From Dasyornis broadbenti (taxonomy: Eukaryota; Chordata; Aves; Passeriformes; Dasyornithidae): a stretch of DNA of 64,000 nucleotides. A program made the position numbers and the translations under genes. The stretch is taken from the NCBI GenBank assembly GCA_013397935.1, contig VZRN01001126.1:313481-377480 (forward strand), read 5' to 3'. Positions 36,239-46,925 of the stretch are shown here, piece after piece (within the stretch, counting starts at the first letter, position 1; the number at the start of each line of letters is the position of its first letter). Under the pieces are notes generated by a model. The model ran no database searches. It was given only the letters and a program-made list of their open reading frames with translations, and had not been told where the DNA came from.

Positions 36239-37369
36239 AGGCAAACAAACAACAACAACCGAGGAGGACCAGGCCCATGCTTCTAATAGTCAAGACATGT
36301 GACTAGAATTTTTTCTGGGTCACTTAAATTTGAAGGTAGAAGTCAAAAGTAAGGTTAATTCCTGAATATGGTGCCTTGAGAATGCAATGTAATGCTCACA
36401 GAATGTGACAGACCCTCTGCCAATGTAAGTCAATTGCCTGATGCCAAAGGATTCATTCACTTACAACGCTTGACAGCTGAACCTGTGTCCTCAAAGTGCC
36501 CAGATCTCAGCCAGACTCTCAGATTTGGATGTTTTTTCAAAAAGTAATCATTTTGTTTGTTGACTCAAACATACCTCAGGTTTTGGCTTTCATTTTGTCA
36601 GGGTGTCAGAAAAGCACCTAAAGCCTTGACCACCAGTAACAACCAGAGCACCACGGGAGTCGATTCCTCTTTGCACAGATGAAATTAAATGTTGTACCTT
36701 TTTTTCATACCGTTTTAATGAGATCTTATGCCTGACCACACTCAATTGTGTTGGAGGCACAAGACTCTCCCAAACCATTGAACTCAAGAAAGATGTTGTC
36801 ACCCAAAGAAAACTGGGACACAAGAAGAGCAGGCTACAATCGCACTGGGAAGCTGGGTGGTATCACTCTGAGTGCCCTTGAGAGAGCCACACAATACAAC
36901 AGGTTAGCCCAACCCAGAGCAGCAGAGAGCATGGGAGAGTGGGCAGCCCTTGGGGGAGAGAGAAAAGGTCAGGAACAGGCTAAGGATACCCAGCTGGGTG
37001 ATGAGGAAAAGAGTGACCTCAGTGCTGGGAAAAATTTTACATAATCTCCCCTGTGAAATAATATCAGACATAGGGTAAATGGAAAGGTATTGATTTAACT
37101 TCTGCCAGCTAACAGCTTGTCAGGCCAAGGCCATGTATTATTTTCTTTGAATGGGTTTCCTGCCTCAAATCATTTGCAGTATTTTCTTTACAGTACGATA
37201 GCAACACCAAAATGTATCACTGCCACATATTGGAAGGCCAGTGTTGTATGAACTGTGCTTCCATCAATTATTTGGGACTCTCCCATTACTTAAGCTTCTG
37301 GGAAGTCTGCAGAGGGATTTTTCTGAGCTGCTTTTAGTTCATTTTTGATTGGCCATAATATTCACCGCA

Positions 37370-37383
37370 GTTATCATGGCAAC
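37370..37383. promoter_or_regulatory. RFX X-box-like motif
   Basis: GTTATCATGGCAAC differs from the palindromic RFX consensus GTTRCCATGGYAAC by one base. It lies in intron 2 about 284 bases past the exon 2 donor. A reversed CCAAT (GATTGG) is 17 bases to its left. RFX factors often pair with NF-Y (family knowledge), but the order here is not that of a class II X-Y promoter. Confidence 0.4.
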
Positions 37384-37666
37384 CTGTAACAAGAGCACAG
37401 TTGGGCTGTGGCCTTGGATGGCTGTGCAGGCACTGAGGCCGTTGCCGGGGCTGAAGTTGCACAGATATGAGTGACTTCATCTACAGATCACTGGAGATCT
37501 CGTGTCTCTTGCCAGTTACTTTTCAGTGGGTGGAAACACACAGTTGTTGTGGGAGCATCACTGTTGAACTCTCAGGGTTATAAACCTTTGCAGGACCGCA
37601 GCGAGAAAGGTAAAAGAAAAGCATGCCAAACACATCCCTACAGCACGGGATTAGAGACACCCTTAC

Positions 37667-37893
37667 CTACTCGAAGCTCTTGTCCAAAGACTGTTTTCTC
37701 TCCCAGCGCAGAGCAGTTCCACCTCCCATACCGAAACTGGTACTGGCACTCATTGATTCCCATCTGTGCCCCTTCCCCGATCACAATGATGGCATCAGGG
37801 CGGCTCTGGCAGATCGCTCGCTGCCGAGGGGCCAGGCCTGGGATTTTGTTGCAGATTATATTAGCTCCTAAAGCCACCACGGATGACAAAGCT
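37667..37893 (-). CDS. WNT7B: WNT7B coding exon 2 (internal exon, partial gene)
   Basis: This exon encodes the N-terminal part of the secreted Wnt ligand WNT7B, about residues 25-99 by human numbering. WNT7B signals through Frizzled/LRP5/6 and, with GPR124 and RECK, acts in brain angiogenesis; it also acts in lung and kidney development (family knowledge). On the minus strand the frame reads ALSSVVALGANIICNKIPG, then RAICQSRPDAIIVIGEGAQ, MGINECQYQF, GRWNCSALGEKTVFGQELRV. Cysteines fall at about 38, 52, 73 and 84, and NCS is the conserved N-glycosylation site at about Asn83. GANII, GEGAQMGINECQ and GQELRV indicate WNT7B rather than WNT7A. The acceptor is a pyrimidine-rich tract ending ttcttcag at 37894-37901, with a TAAC branch-like A at 37920. 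The donor is GTAAGG starting at 37666. The exon is 1+225+1 nt: it takes one base to finish a Gly codon and leaves one base for the next. F-to-Y in QFRYGRW is a mild change from the mammalian protein as I recall it. Confidence 0.97.
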
Positions 37894-39420
37894 CTGAAGA
37901 AAGAAAGCAGAAAGACATGTTATAACCAAACGGAGGTGACCGTGTGCTGCTGTGGGGCTGGCGAGGTGCGGTGCAACAGGGAAGGGTTGGAGGCTGGGTT
38001 GCTGTAGTTATGCCAACTTGGCACAATGTCTTTGGTCTGGTATAGGAGGCTGGAAAACTTGCAGTAATTCCTGATCAGATATGTGCCAGAAAAAACACAG
38101 AAATGGAATTTTGGCACTTTTGCTTCTAGTCCTACACAGAGACATCAGCTTGTGAGATGTGGAAAGCGAGCCTTACTCAAAAGCAAAAAAATAGTGATAA
38201 TTGTTCATCCACAAATCTCTGAAACTCATGTCTGCTTTGAATGCAGGTTCAGGCTTAGTTACTGCAGCCAGTCCTTCCATCCCTCATTTGAAACTGTTAA
38301 GCACAATTTAGAGAATGACTCGACACTACCCACAGCCTTGTCCATTATTAAGCTCAGGGTATTGCATGATTAATGAAGTTCACCAGCATAACCGTGCTTT
38401 TAGATCTGGCAAACATCATGGAGCACATAGGAGTGATCCTTAATATGTGCCATCCAGACTAGGAACGTTTGCAGCTCTCATTCAAGTATATTTTCAGAAT
38501 TCATTACAAAGTTTGCATATAACTTGCACCTGCCATATGTTTTCACTTTAGCGTGTTTATTTTTCATTTTTCAGCTGACTTTTCAACATCTTGGCAGGCT
38601 CATTTTTCAGCAGCTTTACAGGCTACATTTTAAATGGCGATATTCTGGAAAAAAGTAGGACAATGTGGGTGCACATTCAGGGATGCCTCTGGTCACATCT
38701 CTTGAGTACCCTCCAGGCCCTTGTGGAGATGCTTTCTGGACAAGCAGACGGATTGCCCCCTGATCCTGATTTACACCTTGAACACCAGCCTTTCATCTTG
38801 GTGTTAAAAATTTCCCCCTGGAAATGCTCCCTTGGGGAAATGCTGACTAAACAAAATTAAAGGATTATATAAGAATTTATCAACTGCATCACAAGGTAAC
38901 TTCAAAATTACATAAATGCTGCTTTTCAATGAAATCAGAGTGTTTAATTTTGCCATTTCAATAAACTACAGTAAAGCCAGAGCAAAAAGGGTGAAATGGA
39001 GAACTCTTCCCTGCCCGAAATGAAATACTGCTATTCCTGTGGAATGGAAATTCCATGATGATCCACTCTGCCTTTAATAGGTATTTGTCCATCTTTTTCA
39101 AAGTTAACCATCCATGAGGAATTCACCAGTTGTGGGTTTTTATTTGTGGCTGGGGGTGTCATGGACGTAGAGATAAGGCATCACAAACACAGACCCCGCA
39201 TGCCCCGTGGTGCTGCCTAGTAAACAAAAGTAAGAACAAAAGGCAGTCGCAGTCCGACCACTCTCAGCATTGGAGCAGGAGTGCTCAGACCTGTAGCTTT
39301 AATTTGTGCTCCTCTGGGTGCTGAGCAACGAAGCTGGAGCATCAACTGGAAACAGACCCCTGGGCTTCATGCATGTTTTGAGCTAAGGTTTTGTTTCTCG
39401 CAAAAAATGTTTGTCCACTT

Positions 39421-39459
39421 AAAATAAATAAATAAATAAATAAATACATACATACATAA
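39421..39459. repeat. (AAAT)n/(ACAT)n microsatellite
   Basis: About six AAAT units pass into three CATA units. No element body is recognisable to the left. Confidence 0.95.
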
Positions 39460-40479
39460 AAGATAGAGATTTTAAATCAGGACTTTCCAAGAGATGTGAT
39501 AATCTTAAAAAAGTATTATGAGTTAGAGATAGGGATAAGATTCTCTTTACAATGGCTTACAACCTTTATGTTATGGCTTCAAAAGCTAATGAAAATCACA
39601 GAGAAAAGTATCAATACTTAATTTTTTAAAAAAATCCGACACTTGTCATTATTGAAAAGTGTTATATTCATTGAAAGCTCACGGAGCTTTTCTCTCTCTG
39701 ACTTCATCCACTCTCCACACAAACCAAGATGGACATTCTGAAAACACTGCAGTAAACACAAAGGAAAGCAGTTTTCCTTATCAGGTGATGTGATGAACTC
39801 AGCAGCACGCCCTCTTTGATGATGCTAAAGTCCTGTGCCCCATTCTTACCCCATCACCTCTACCTGGCTCTGCCCAGTTCCCTGGGACAGACCAGATGCC
39901 CAAGCGTCCTGCAAGCCCTTCCCACCTGGTGACCCATCCCCACTGCTGCTTCAGACACCAACCCGTCCAGGAAAACCTGATCCTGAGGAAATCTGAGGTT
40001 GCCTCCTAAGAAAGAGACATGCACAGGGCATTCAAAATTCCATTTGATGCTCAGCACATGCTCAGGACACGCGGTTCTGGTCTCCTAGCTGCCCGACGGT
40101 CACCAACTCACTGAGGCTATGCCACCAACTTAATAGCAAAAACTGCATCTAAAAATTGTTTGTATGTTATATAAATACTTTTTAAAATATTAACAACCGA
40201 TAAAAATTGTGCAATAACTTCCTGACATCATTTTTTTAAAGCTGGTGAGCATCCAAAGTTTCTACTACCTATTGTCTCAAGCTGAGCAGCAAAACCTTTC
40301 GACTTTCAAAACAAAGGAAAGCAAGAAAGAGTTGGCCACAGCATCTAACCCACGTATAATTTTCAGTTCAGTTGCTTCCCTCATACACATCACTACTCTC
40401 GTAATAGGTTAAAGAGTGTATTCTTTGGTCTCCCATTGTTTTTTGGAGCAGGCCTTGATAGAAGTATTTTAATACAGTG

Positions 40480-40576
40480 GGTCAGTTTATTCATCCAGAA
40501 AATAAGCATGGTCATATTTGCCTCAGAAGGTATGGTGAGGGTATCATAATTGTTATGGGCTTGTAAAGTGTGTTGA
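40480..40576 (+). mobile_element. MIR-like SINE remnant, 3' half
   Basis: The segment 'gtcagtttattcatccagaa', 'aataagcatggtcat', 'tttgcctcagaaggtatggt' and 'gggcttgtaaagtgtgttga' follows the order of the MIR core-to-tail part ('cagtttcctcatctgtaaaa', 'tggggataat', 'acctacctcatagggttgtt', 'catgtaaagcgctt'). It is strongly diverged, with no open frame. Confidence 0.5.
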
Positions 40577-40904
40577 AACAATTAAACTGCAATTTTCGGG
40601 GGTGGAGGGGGTCTTAGTTTTCCTATTATTACTTCCAGAAACTTCCCCCTCTCTGGCCTGAACTTACCAGCATATTCCCTCAGACTAGTTTAGCCTACTT
40701 TTAAATTGTTCCAGTGCCAAAAGAAATGCTGAATCATGAAACTGAGGTTTTGGAAAACTTTATTTATATTAAAGAAATGCACCCAACAGCATTTTAAGCT
40801 TCCTCTCCTCTATTTCTTGTGGTGTCCCTCAGTTTGTGCATCTGTCACACATTCGGGAGGCTTGTGCTGTGCTCCTGCCCCTCGGCAGGTTGAAGGCTAC
40901 AGTA

Positions 40905-40919
40905 TTTTTTTTTTTTTTT
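40905..40919. repeat. 15-base T run
   Basis: Perfect T15, simple sequence. Confidence 0.95.
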
Positions 40920-41141
40920 AAAGATAGAGATTGTTTCACTTTACAGCTGTCAAAAGGCAAATCCTCTATGCCACATTTTGGCGTCTTCTCTCATCTAATC
41001 TTTCCTTTTGGTGCAAATTGCCTTGATTCTTATCGCCAGAAACTCCCGAGTGTGGCATTTTGTCAAGATTTCTGATGCAGTTGGCAGTAATTGTAACCAT
41101 CCTGCAGCACGACAGTCTCCACCCTCAGAGGGTTCTGTTGG

Positions 41142-41197
41142 CTCATCCACATGGCCTATCCAATTAAACCTCATCCACATGGCCTATCCAGACAAAC
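41142..41197. repeat. 28-bp tandem duplication, two copies
   Basis: Copy 1 (41142-41169) and copy 2 (41170-41197) are directly adjacent. The first 21 bases (starting ctcatccacatggcctatcc) are identical and both end in aaac, with two differences between. The high identity suggests a recent event or a polymorphic repeat. Confidence 0.97.
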
Positions 41198-41339
41198 AGA
41201 GTTAGTGGAAGAGTGGCACATTTCCTAAGGAGCTGGCACATGGAGAGTCTTCACCTTTCTCCACACCTATGTCATTAATCCAAGGGAAACACCAGCACTG
41301 AAATTGAGCAATACCTATAAACAGAGTTATACCCCAATT

Positions 41340-41450
41340 AAAAAAAAAAAAAAAAACTGAAAAAACCAACAACAACAAAACAAAAAAAACCCAAACAACC
41401 CAACAGAAACAAACAAAAAAACCCAAATAAACACAAAAACCCCCACAACC
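41340..41450. repeat. A-run with A/C-rich tract
   Basis: Eighteen A are followed by about 95 bases made almost only of A and C (caacaacaaaac, aaacccaaacaaccc, acccccacaacc). The strong strand asymmetry is simple sequence. Hydrophobic open frames read from the other strand (FFVCFCWVV-type) come from this composition and are not membrane proteins. Confidence 0.9.
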
Positions 41451-43059
41451 TGGGCTTCGAAAGGATCTTGCAGTTCAAAACTTCCATCAAATTAAGCCTG
41501 ATGAAAAAAGTTTTGGAAGTCTTGGTTTCTGCATAAGAATTCTGAAACATAAAGCTTTTTACCCTTTGAAAAAAAAATAGGACTGTGTCACAGCAAGCAG
41601 AAATTCGTGGCAGTCGGAGACAAGTCTCAGCTTACTTTCTGAAATAATGCTCGCTTACTTATGCAAAGACAGATGAATCCTGTAACAAAAAGAGAAAATT
41701 CTCTGTCCAAATGTATTTCCTGTTACAGTTGTGTCTTCTCTCTAGGACCTAAGCAACTCCAGCTTCCCTTCTCACAAAGTGAAATTAAAATTATTAGATA
41801 ATCTAAGCAAGTCATAAAAGTAAAGGACTTTGAAACACATCAGAAATTAAACACTAAGGCCTAAAACCGTTTGAGTTTTAAGAACTGCTTGATGGAAGAG
41901 AAATGTACTCTTCATTTCTGGTTGGCTTGCTTGAGTCTCCATTTTACATTTGCAAATGCAAGCATTCACTTAACTCGAGTGCAAGACATTTCATTGATTT
42001 CAAATGCTGTCATGTCCTTGCAACTTCTGAATGGTTTTACAAATAGGAAGGCCATCATGTGAACTGCAGGTCACGGAGTCTTTGCCCAAGTGGAAAATAC
42101 ATGAAGTAAAGCCTTATAATAGACAGCTGTGCAAGCACATGAGAAAAAAATCTAAATTTTATTCTTGTTAAGAGAATCTGAATTTTGATAAAATTTTGAA
42201 ACAGTACTGTTTACTTATAGATGAAGAGTAGTAACTAACCAATCTTTGGAGTTGTCCCCAAGCTCCTGCACAAGCAGAGATATGTACTGAGATTTCTCCT
42301 AGGACCTTAAAATACCATTCTGACAAATCCAAGACAAAAGATGTAAAATAAGAGATTAAACCAACAACACATTGCATATAGATGAAACACTAAATCAAGC
42401 TGATTTTAACCTTTAGGCTAAAAAAAAATTAAAAATTGCTTTTGAAATTCTCTTCCAATCCTTGCTCCCTGGGCAAATGACATTTTGTTGGAGCCCAGGA
42501 GTGGCTTCAGGAACTTCCCCTTGTCCTCCAGCACTCTCCCTCACTTGCATTCCTGGCTGCAGAGCAGCACAGTGCACACTTCCCACCCAGCCAGCCTTAC
42601 TGCAAGCCCTTGGACAGGCAGCCGTGGGGTCACTGTGATCCCACCCCAGCTCTGCTGCTCGATATTCACCTGAAACTGCTGTTGGGCAGGGGGCTCGTTT
42701 TCAGCAAGGAATGAAGGGATTTAGCCACATGAATCCCAGTAACAGCAGGGAAGCTGTGCAGCTTTCTGGCACACTGTACCGAAAACTTGCCCCACCATCT
42801 CTGACAAAAAATCCACATAGTGGGCTCTTTGTTAGCAGGAACCACCGAGGTATTTTGTGGTGACACTGCGACACATCTGAAACCATACACCACTACCGAA
42901 TGGTTGACTTAATTAAGAATTCCTAAGTAAATATTTTGAGTGTGTATCAGTTGCAGAAATTGGCAGGAGCGTCCTGGGCTCTGAATGCCATCTGCATACA
43001 TTTAGGTTTTTAGTTTTTGTTTTCCACCCTGGCTTTGGGAAATGGTTGTTCAGCACATG

Positions 43060-43565
43060 CGTTCTTGAGGTGGAAATCCAGCCAGGCTGCGTGGCACAGC
43101 CCCGAGGTGCTCTCGCCTCTGCTGGAGCTCCTTCAGGCCTGGGAGTGCACACAGCGACGTCTTCATTCCCACCAAATGAAAGGCAGGGATTTCTTTGAGG
43201 AGCTCACCCAAAGAAGTGCCTGATACCCTGAGCAGGGTGACTGCTGGCACTGACAGGAGTGAAAGTGGTGGGGTGGGTGAGGTGACGGGATGACTCCCGC
43301 AGGGGCAGAGCATTCCTGCGGCTAAAAGCCTGCTGAGAGAGGAGTGGGGGCACGGCCCCATCCCTGTGTGCCACAGTGATGGGGGGAAGGCCAGCAAAGC
43401 CTTGGATCACACCCTCCCCTACCTGCCAGCTCAGACGGCTGCGATGAAGCCGGCAGTGAATTCTTGGGCTCCAGGAGAAGGAGGAGAGGCATTGCCTGGG
43501 AGCCACGTTCACAGATCGGCACCAGCAACCAGCACCGGCCTCCTGTGAATTCCTGCTGCTCACTG
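43060..43565. other. GC-rich patch in intron 1, not a CpG island
   Basis: About 500 bases of GC-rich sequence with roughly 15 CpG by eye, well below island level. Open frames on the minus strand (119 and 115 codons) have no recognisable domains. An alternative WNT7B first exon here cannot be excluded, but no hydrophobic leader in the right phase is visible. Confidence 0.35.
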
Positions 43566-46500
43566 AGCAAGAGAAATCTGATTTGAACTTGACACTTATC
43601 TTATTTGCTCTATGACTGGTCCACTGCTATAATTTTTATTAATCTGCCAGTGAGGCAGCACTTGATATGCAAGAGCAGGATATCTTGAAGATCGTTATGT
43701 CTGTAGTTTACCTGTATTCAACTTTTTTGCACCAAAGAAAGGCTCATGGAGAACAGAAATGCCTCACATGCCTCATGTGTCCTATTGTAAAGACAGCACT
43801 AGCAAATTTCCATCTCCATTTCCATTAGACACCCACTGCCCTCCGGCAGACATTCGGAATTTTCATGGTAAACTACTGCATAACAAGGTTTTTCTTTCTT
43901 GTCTCAAATCACTTTACTCTAGGGGCATCTTGTTGTACGGTAGAAAACACATCCTGTGGATATAAAATTTAATAAAAATAAAATGGGGGGTTTAAATATC
44001 TGAAGTGTGGCAAATAATGATTCCAAAGGAATTTGTGTTTCAAGAAGTGTTTGGTTGGCCAAACCACAGAAAACTGATAGGCAAGTGTTAGAAGCTGCAG
44101 GAAGGCAGCAGTTCTGGCATTCTCCTGGGCAATTCATGGAAGGCTGGACTATTCCTGCTTTGGTCTTGTCCGTGATGAAGGTGGTGACATACATGGCGTG
44201 TTTGAATTTATCTGAATAGGCTTAATGAAAAATGGTGTTGATATAAAATTATTTGAAAAGAGAACTTTATCAGATTTAGAAATCAAACTGAAACACTTTT
44301 GTTTCACTCAGTTTTTTACTTTTGTCTCTATAAACACCATTAGCAGGACCTACCAGTTCAGTTCTGCAAACACGCACACGCCTTGCCTTGCGAAGCACCA
44401 AGCAGCTTCCGCCCTCAGCAATGAGGAAGTCCATTCCTGAATGCCAAGACTCCCGTTAAGCCCTCGCACTTGGTGTTGGTGTTTAGCACTACAATTTGCC
44501 CTCCATCCCGTTTCTGGTTCCCTGTGGCACTAGAAAGAACCACACTGATACCTGGCAGGAAGGCTCAGAGCTGTGTGCTGCTCTCCACCACAGTGGAAAA
44601 CAAAGTCACCTTGCAGAATAACTGGGGTGGGAGATTGCAGCTCTCCCGGCGGAAAGTGCAACTTTGAAATACCGAAGTGGCTGGAAGAGACAGCTCACGG
44701 ATTCTCTGTGCCTATGCAGAAACAGCTCAGTATCACAGAAAATTAAAAATTCCACACTTTGATATGTAAAGTCCACAGTTTTGTCATGTTTTTCATACAG
44801 TAAATAAGAATGAATAAGCTTTCTCCAATCACATATGACATATGTATGGCCATGGGCATTATCCAAGCTTTACCAGTTCCAAGCCTTAATTAAACTGAAG
44901 TGAAGCGGGTATTTTGGCTCTGACCAAAGTTTAGCGGTCTGTTCTCTTTGGGGAACGGGTTAAGAGGAAAAAAGAAAGGCAAAGACTTCAGGCAAAGTCC
45001 AAGATTTATCAAGACAATACCCTGCCTAATTAGTGAGATCTGATGAAAGCACATCACAGCCCTGGTGTGACTGTGAGACCATGGCAGGACAGTTCTACCA
45101 CAGATATCCTGCACTATCCATTGGTTAGCTCATCCTAAAATGCCAGGTATGCATTGTGGCTTTAAAATCTTTAAGGCAGACTGTTGCTGGAATCTATCTT
45201 AAAATATATGCTTTATGATATTTTTCATTAAACATTTATGACAGATCTTAAATTTTTGGCTTTGCATGCATAGAACTTCCATGGATAGGATACAAAAATT
45301 GAAAGAGGAAGGCGTGTAAGAGCAGGTGTACAGGAAAGGAAGACTCTTCCTTCTCGAAATGAAGTCATCTGGATTTACTGCTATTGTGGTTCAGGTAAGA
45401 ACTCATTTTTGTTAGTCAGGACCTCAGCAACCAATTAGAATAAACTCTGAAATTCTGCTAGTGAGCCATTAGGTTGGAAAATTTAATCTTTTCTGTTAAA
45501 ATTTTAAGACTCCATTGCCGTGTCTGTTAATCATGAGGATCAAAGTCTGTATGCAGCTCTGAGGTACACCTGAAAAGCCACACAAATTTGCCTCAGAGAT
45601 TCTTTTATTATTAAGGTGGAGAGGCCCCACTGACCCCTCCCACAAAGTGCAGTTCAGACTAAGTGACCACTGAAGATTACTGTTTGTGCATGGATGTATG
45701 ACCATAAATCAAGTCTTACTGGTCTTGAATTAACAGCAGGTGAGAAAAAATTAAATTTTCTTTGTCAATGACATTGAATTTTTATACACTGAATACCCCA
45801 CTATTATGAGCCATGATTTATTTCTTCTATTCCTTCCTTCACCACTGTTCTCATGGTAGTAAATCTTTCCTAAGATCATAAAAATATCAGGATATGGAAT
45901 TAAATAACACCCACAAACAAAATTAGAGCCAAAAACTCATAGGCTTGGTGCTGTCACATTTACTGACTGGTTCCTACACCGGAATGGGAGCTTTGCTCAA
46001 ACCAACGGCAGCATTTGTTGTTCTCGTCTGCTCTAAATGTCTCACTTCAGGCAAGGCTGTTGTTGGGGGGATGAGGAGCTGAATGAGTTCCCTTGCTGTT
46101 TCTCTACAGCTGTTGAAGCTTTGGGATGACAGACCATCAGGAGAAGGGCAGCTCCTCCTGCTCAGGGGTGCAGCAGGCAAGGAAGGGAGAGTGAGGGCTG
46201 GGCGCATCCTTGGCAGCACCCAAGTGGGGCAAGGCAGATCCCTGGCTCCTTGACACAGCCCCAGGTTGGTTGTGGAGCCTTGAGCCCTTGTGTCCTTCCT
46301 CCTCAGTGGCCCACTCTCACTTTTCCCTCAAACTACGCTAGCTGGGGGCACCCATTCACAGCGAACACACTTGCATTGTTCTCAAGATGTGGGAAAAACT
46401 GGAAAAGAAATGTAACCTCCTGGAAGTAGAAACAATGGACCTCTCCAGGTTTAGCATGAACATGGGTAAGAATGGGGAAAACTGTGATATTTTAATTTTT

Positions 46501-46714
46501 TTTTTAAAATTTCATTTCAGAGTTTATTCCCTCACAGGAGAGCTGCAGTATCCCACCAGACACGGGTGGTGCGGTTGCATGAGGCTGGGTGGTGGTGCAG
46601 AAGCACCTCTGTCTCAGACATGGAGGGAACGTGCGACTCCATCTCCAGCACCAAGGACAGGAGGGAGGACGCACCTTCCACATCACCTCGAAAGGAACAG
46701 ATGCTGCTCTGCTC

Positions 46715-46925
46715 CTCAGAATCTTGGAATGGGTTGGGTTGGGTTGGAAGGGACTTTAAGCTCATCCAATCCCACCCCTTGCCATGGCCAGGGACACCTT
46801 CCACCATCCCAGGCTGCTCCAAGCCCTGTCCAACCTGGCCTTGGACACTTCCAGAGGTGGGGCAGCCGCAGCTGCTCTGGGCACCCTGTGCCAGTCCCTA
46901 ACCCTCCACTAGAGCAGGTTGCTCA
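46715..46925 (-). mobile_element. CR1 LINE 3' end (5'-truncated)
   Basis: On the plus strand this is the antisense of a CR1 end: a GGGTTGGAAGGGAC block, then 'ccaccatcccaggctgctcc', 'ccaacctggccttggacact' and 'ggggcagccgcagctgctct'. The element is therefore on the minus strand, with its 3' end near 46715. The usual 'attctatgattct' tail is reduced to something like 'agaatcttggaat', and the TGGGT block is tandemly repeated (46731-46748). The last 25 bases (46900-46925) repeat a 'ctccactagagcaggttgct' segment normally found elsewhere in CR1, so the upstream border is uncertain. Confidence 0.9.

Larger units (their letters stand above)
10588..37666 (-). other. WNT7B: WNT7B intron 2 (complete, about 27 kb)
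   Basis: This intron is bounded by GTAAGG at 37666-37661 and cag at 10590-10588 on the minus strand, 27,079 nt in all. It holds an old LINE-like fragment and pentamer microsatellites (16265-16804 and 18901-19160), an assembly gap, a possible CR1 end near 28470, a MIR-like remnant near 25320-25430, a CTCF-like site at 26632-26645, a 14-bp palindrome at 34749-34762 and an RFX-like box at 37370-37383. Gene-free stretches in which I see only unsupported sequence are 10740-15430, 17300-18890, 19170-25310, 26650-28460, 28750-34740 and 34770-37360. GC-rich patches at about 20600-20870 and 22620-22960 open several frames at once without any recognisable protein. Confidence 0.9.

Noticed and set aside
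37471..38007. 178-codon plus frame across exon 2
   Set aside because: It is antisense to WNT7B exon 2 and has no domain of its own.
41202..41550. hydrophobic minus-strand frames resembling membrane segments
   Set aside because: They are the translation of the A/C-rich simple tract at 41340-41450.
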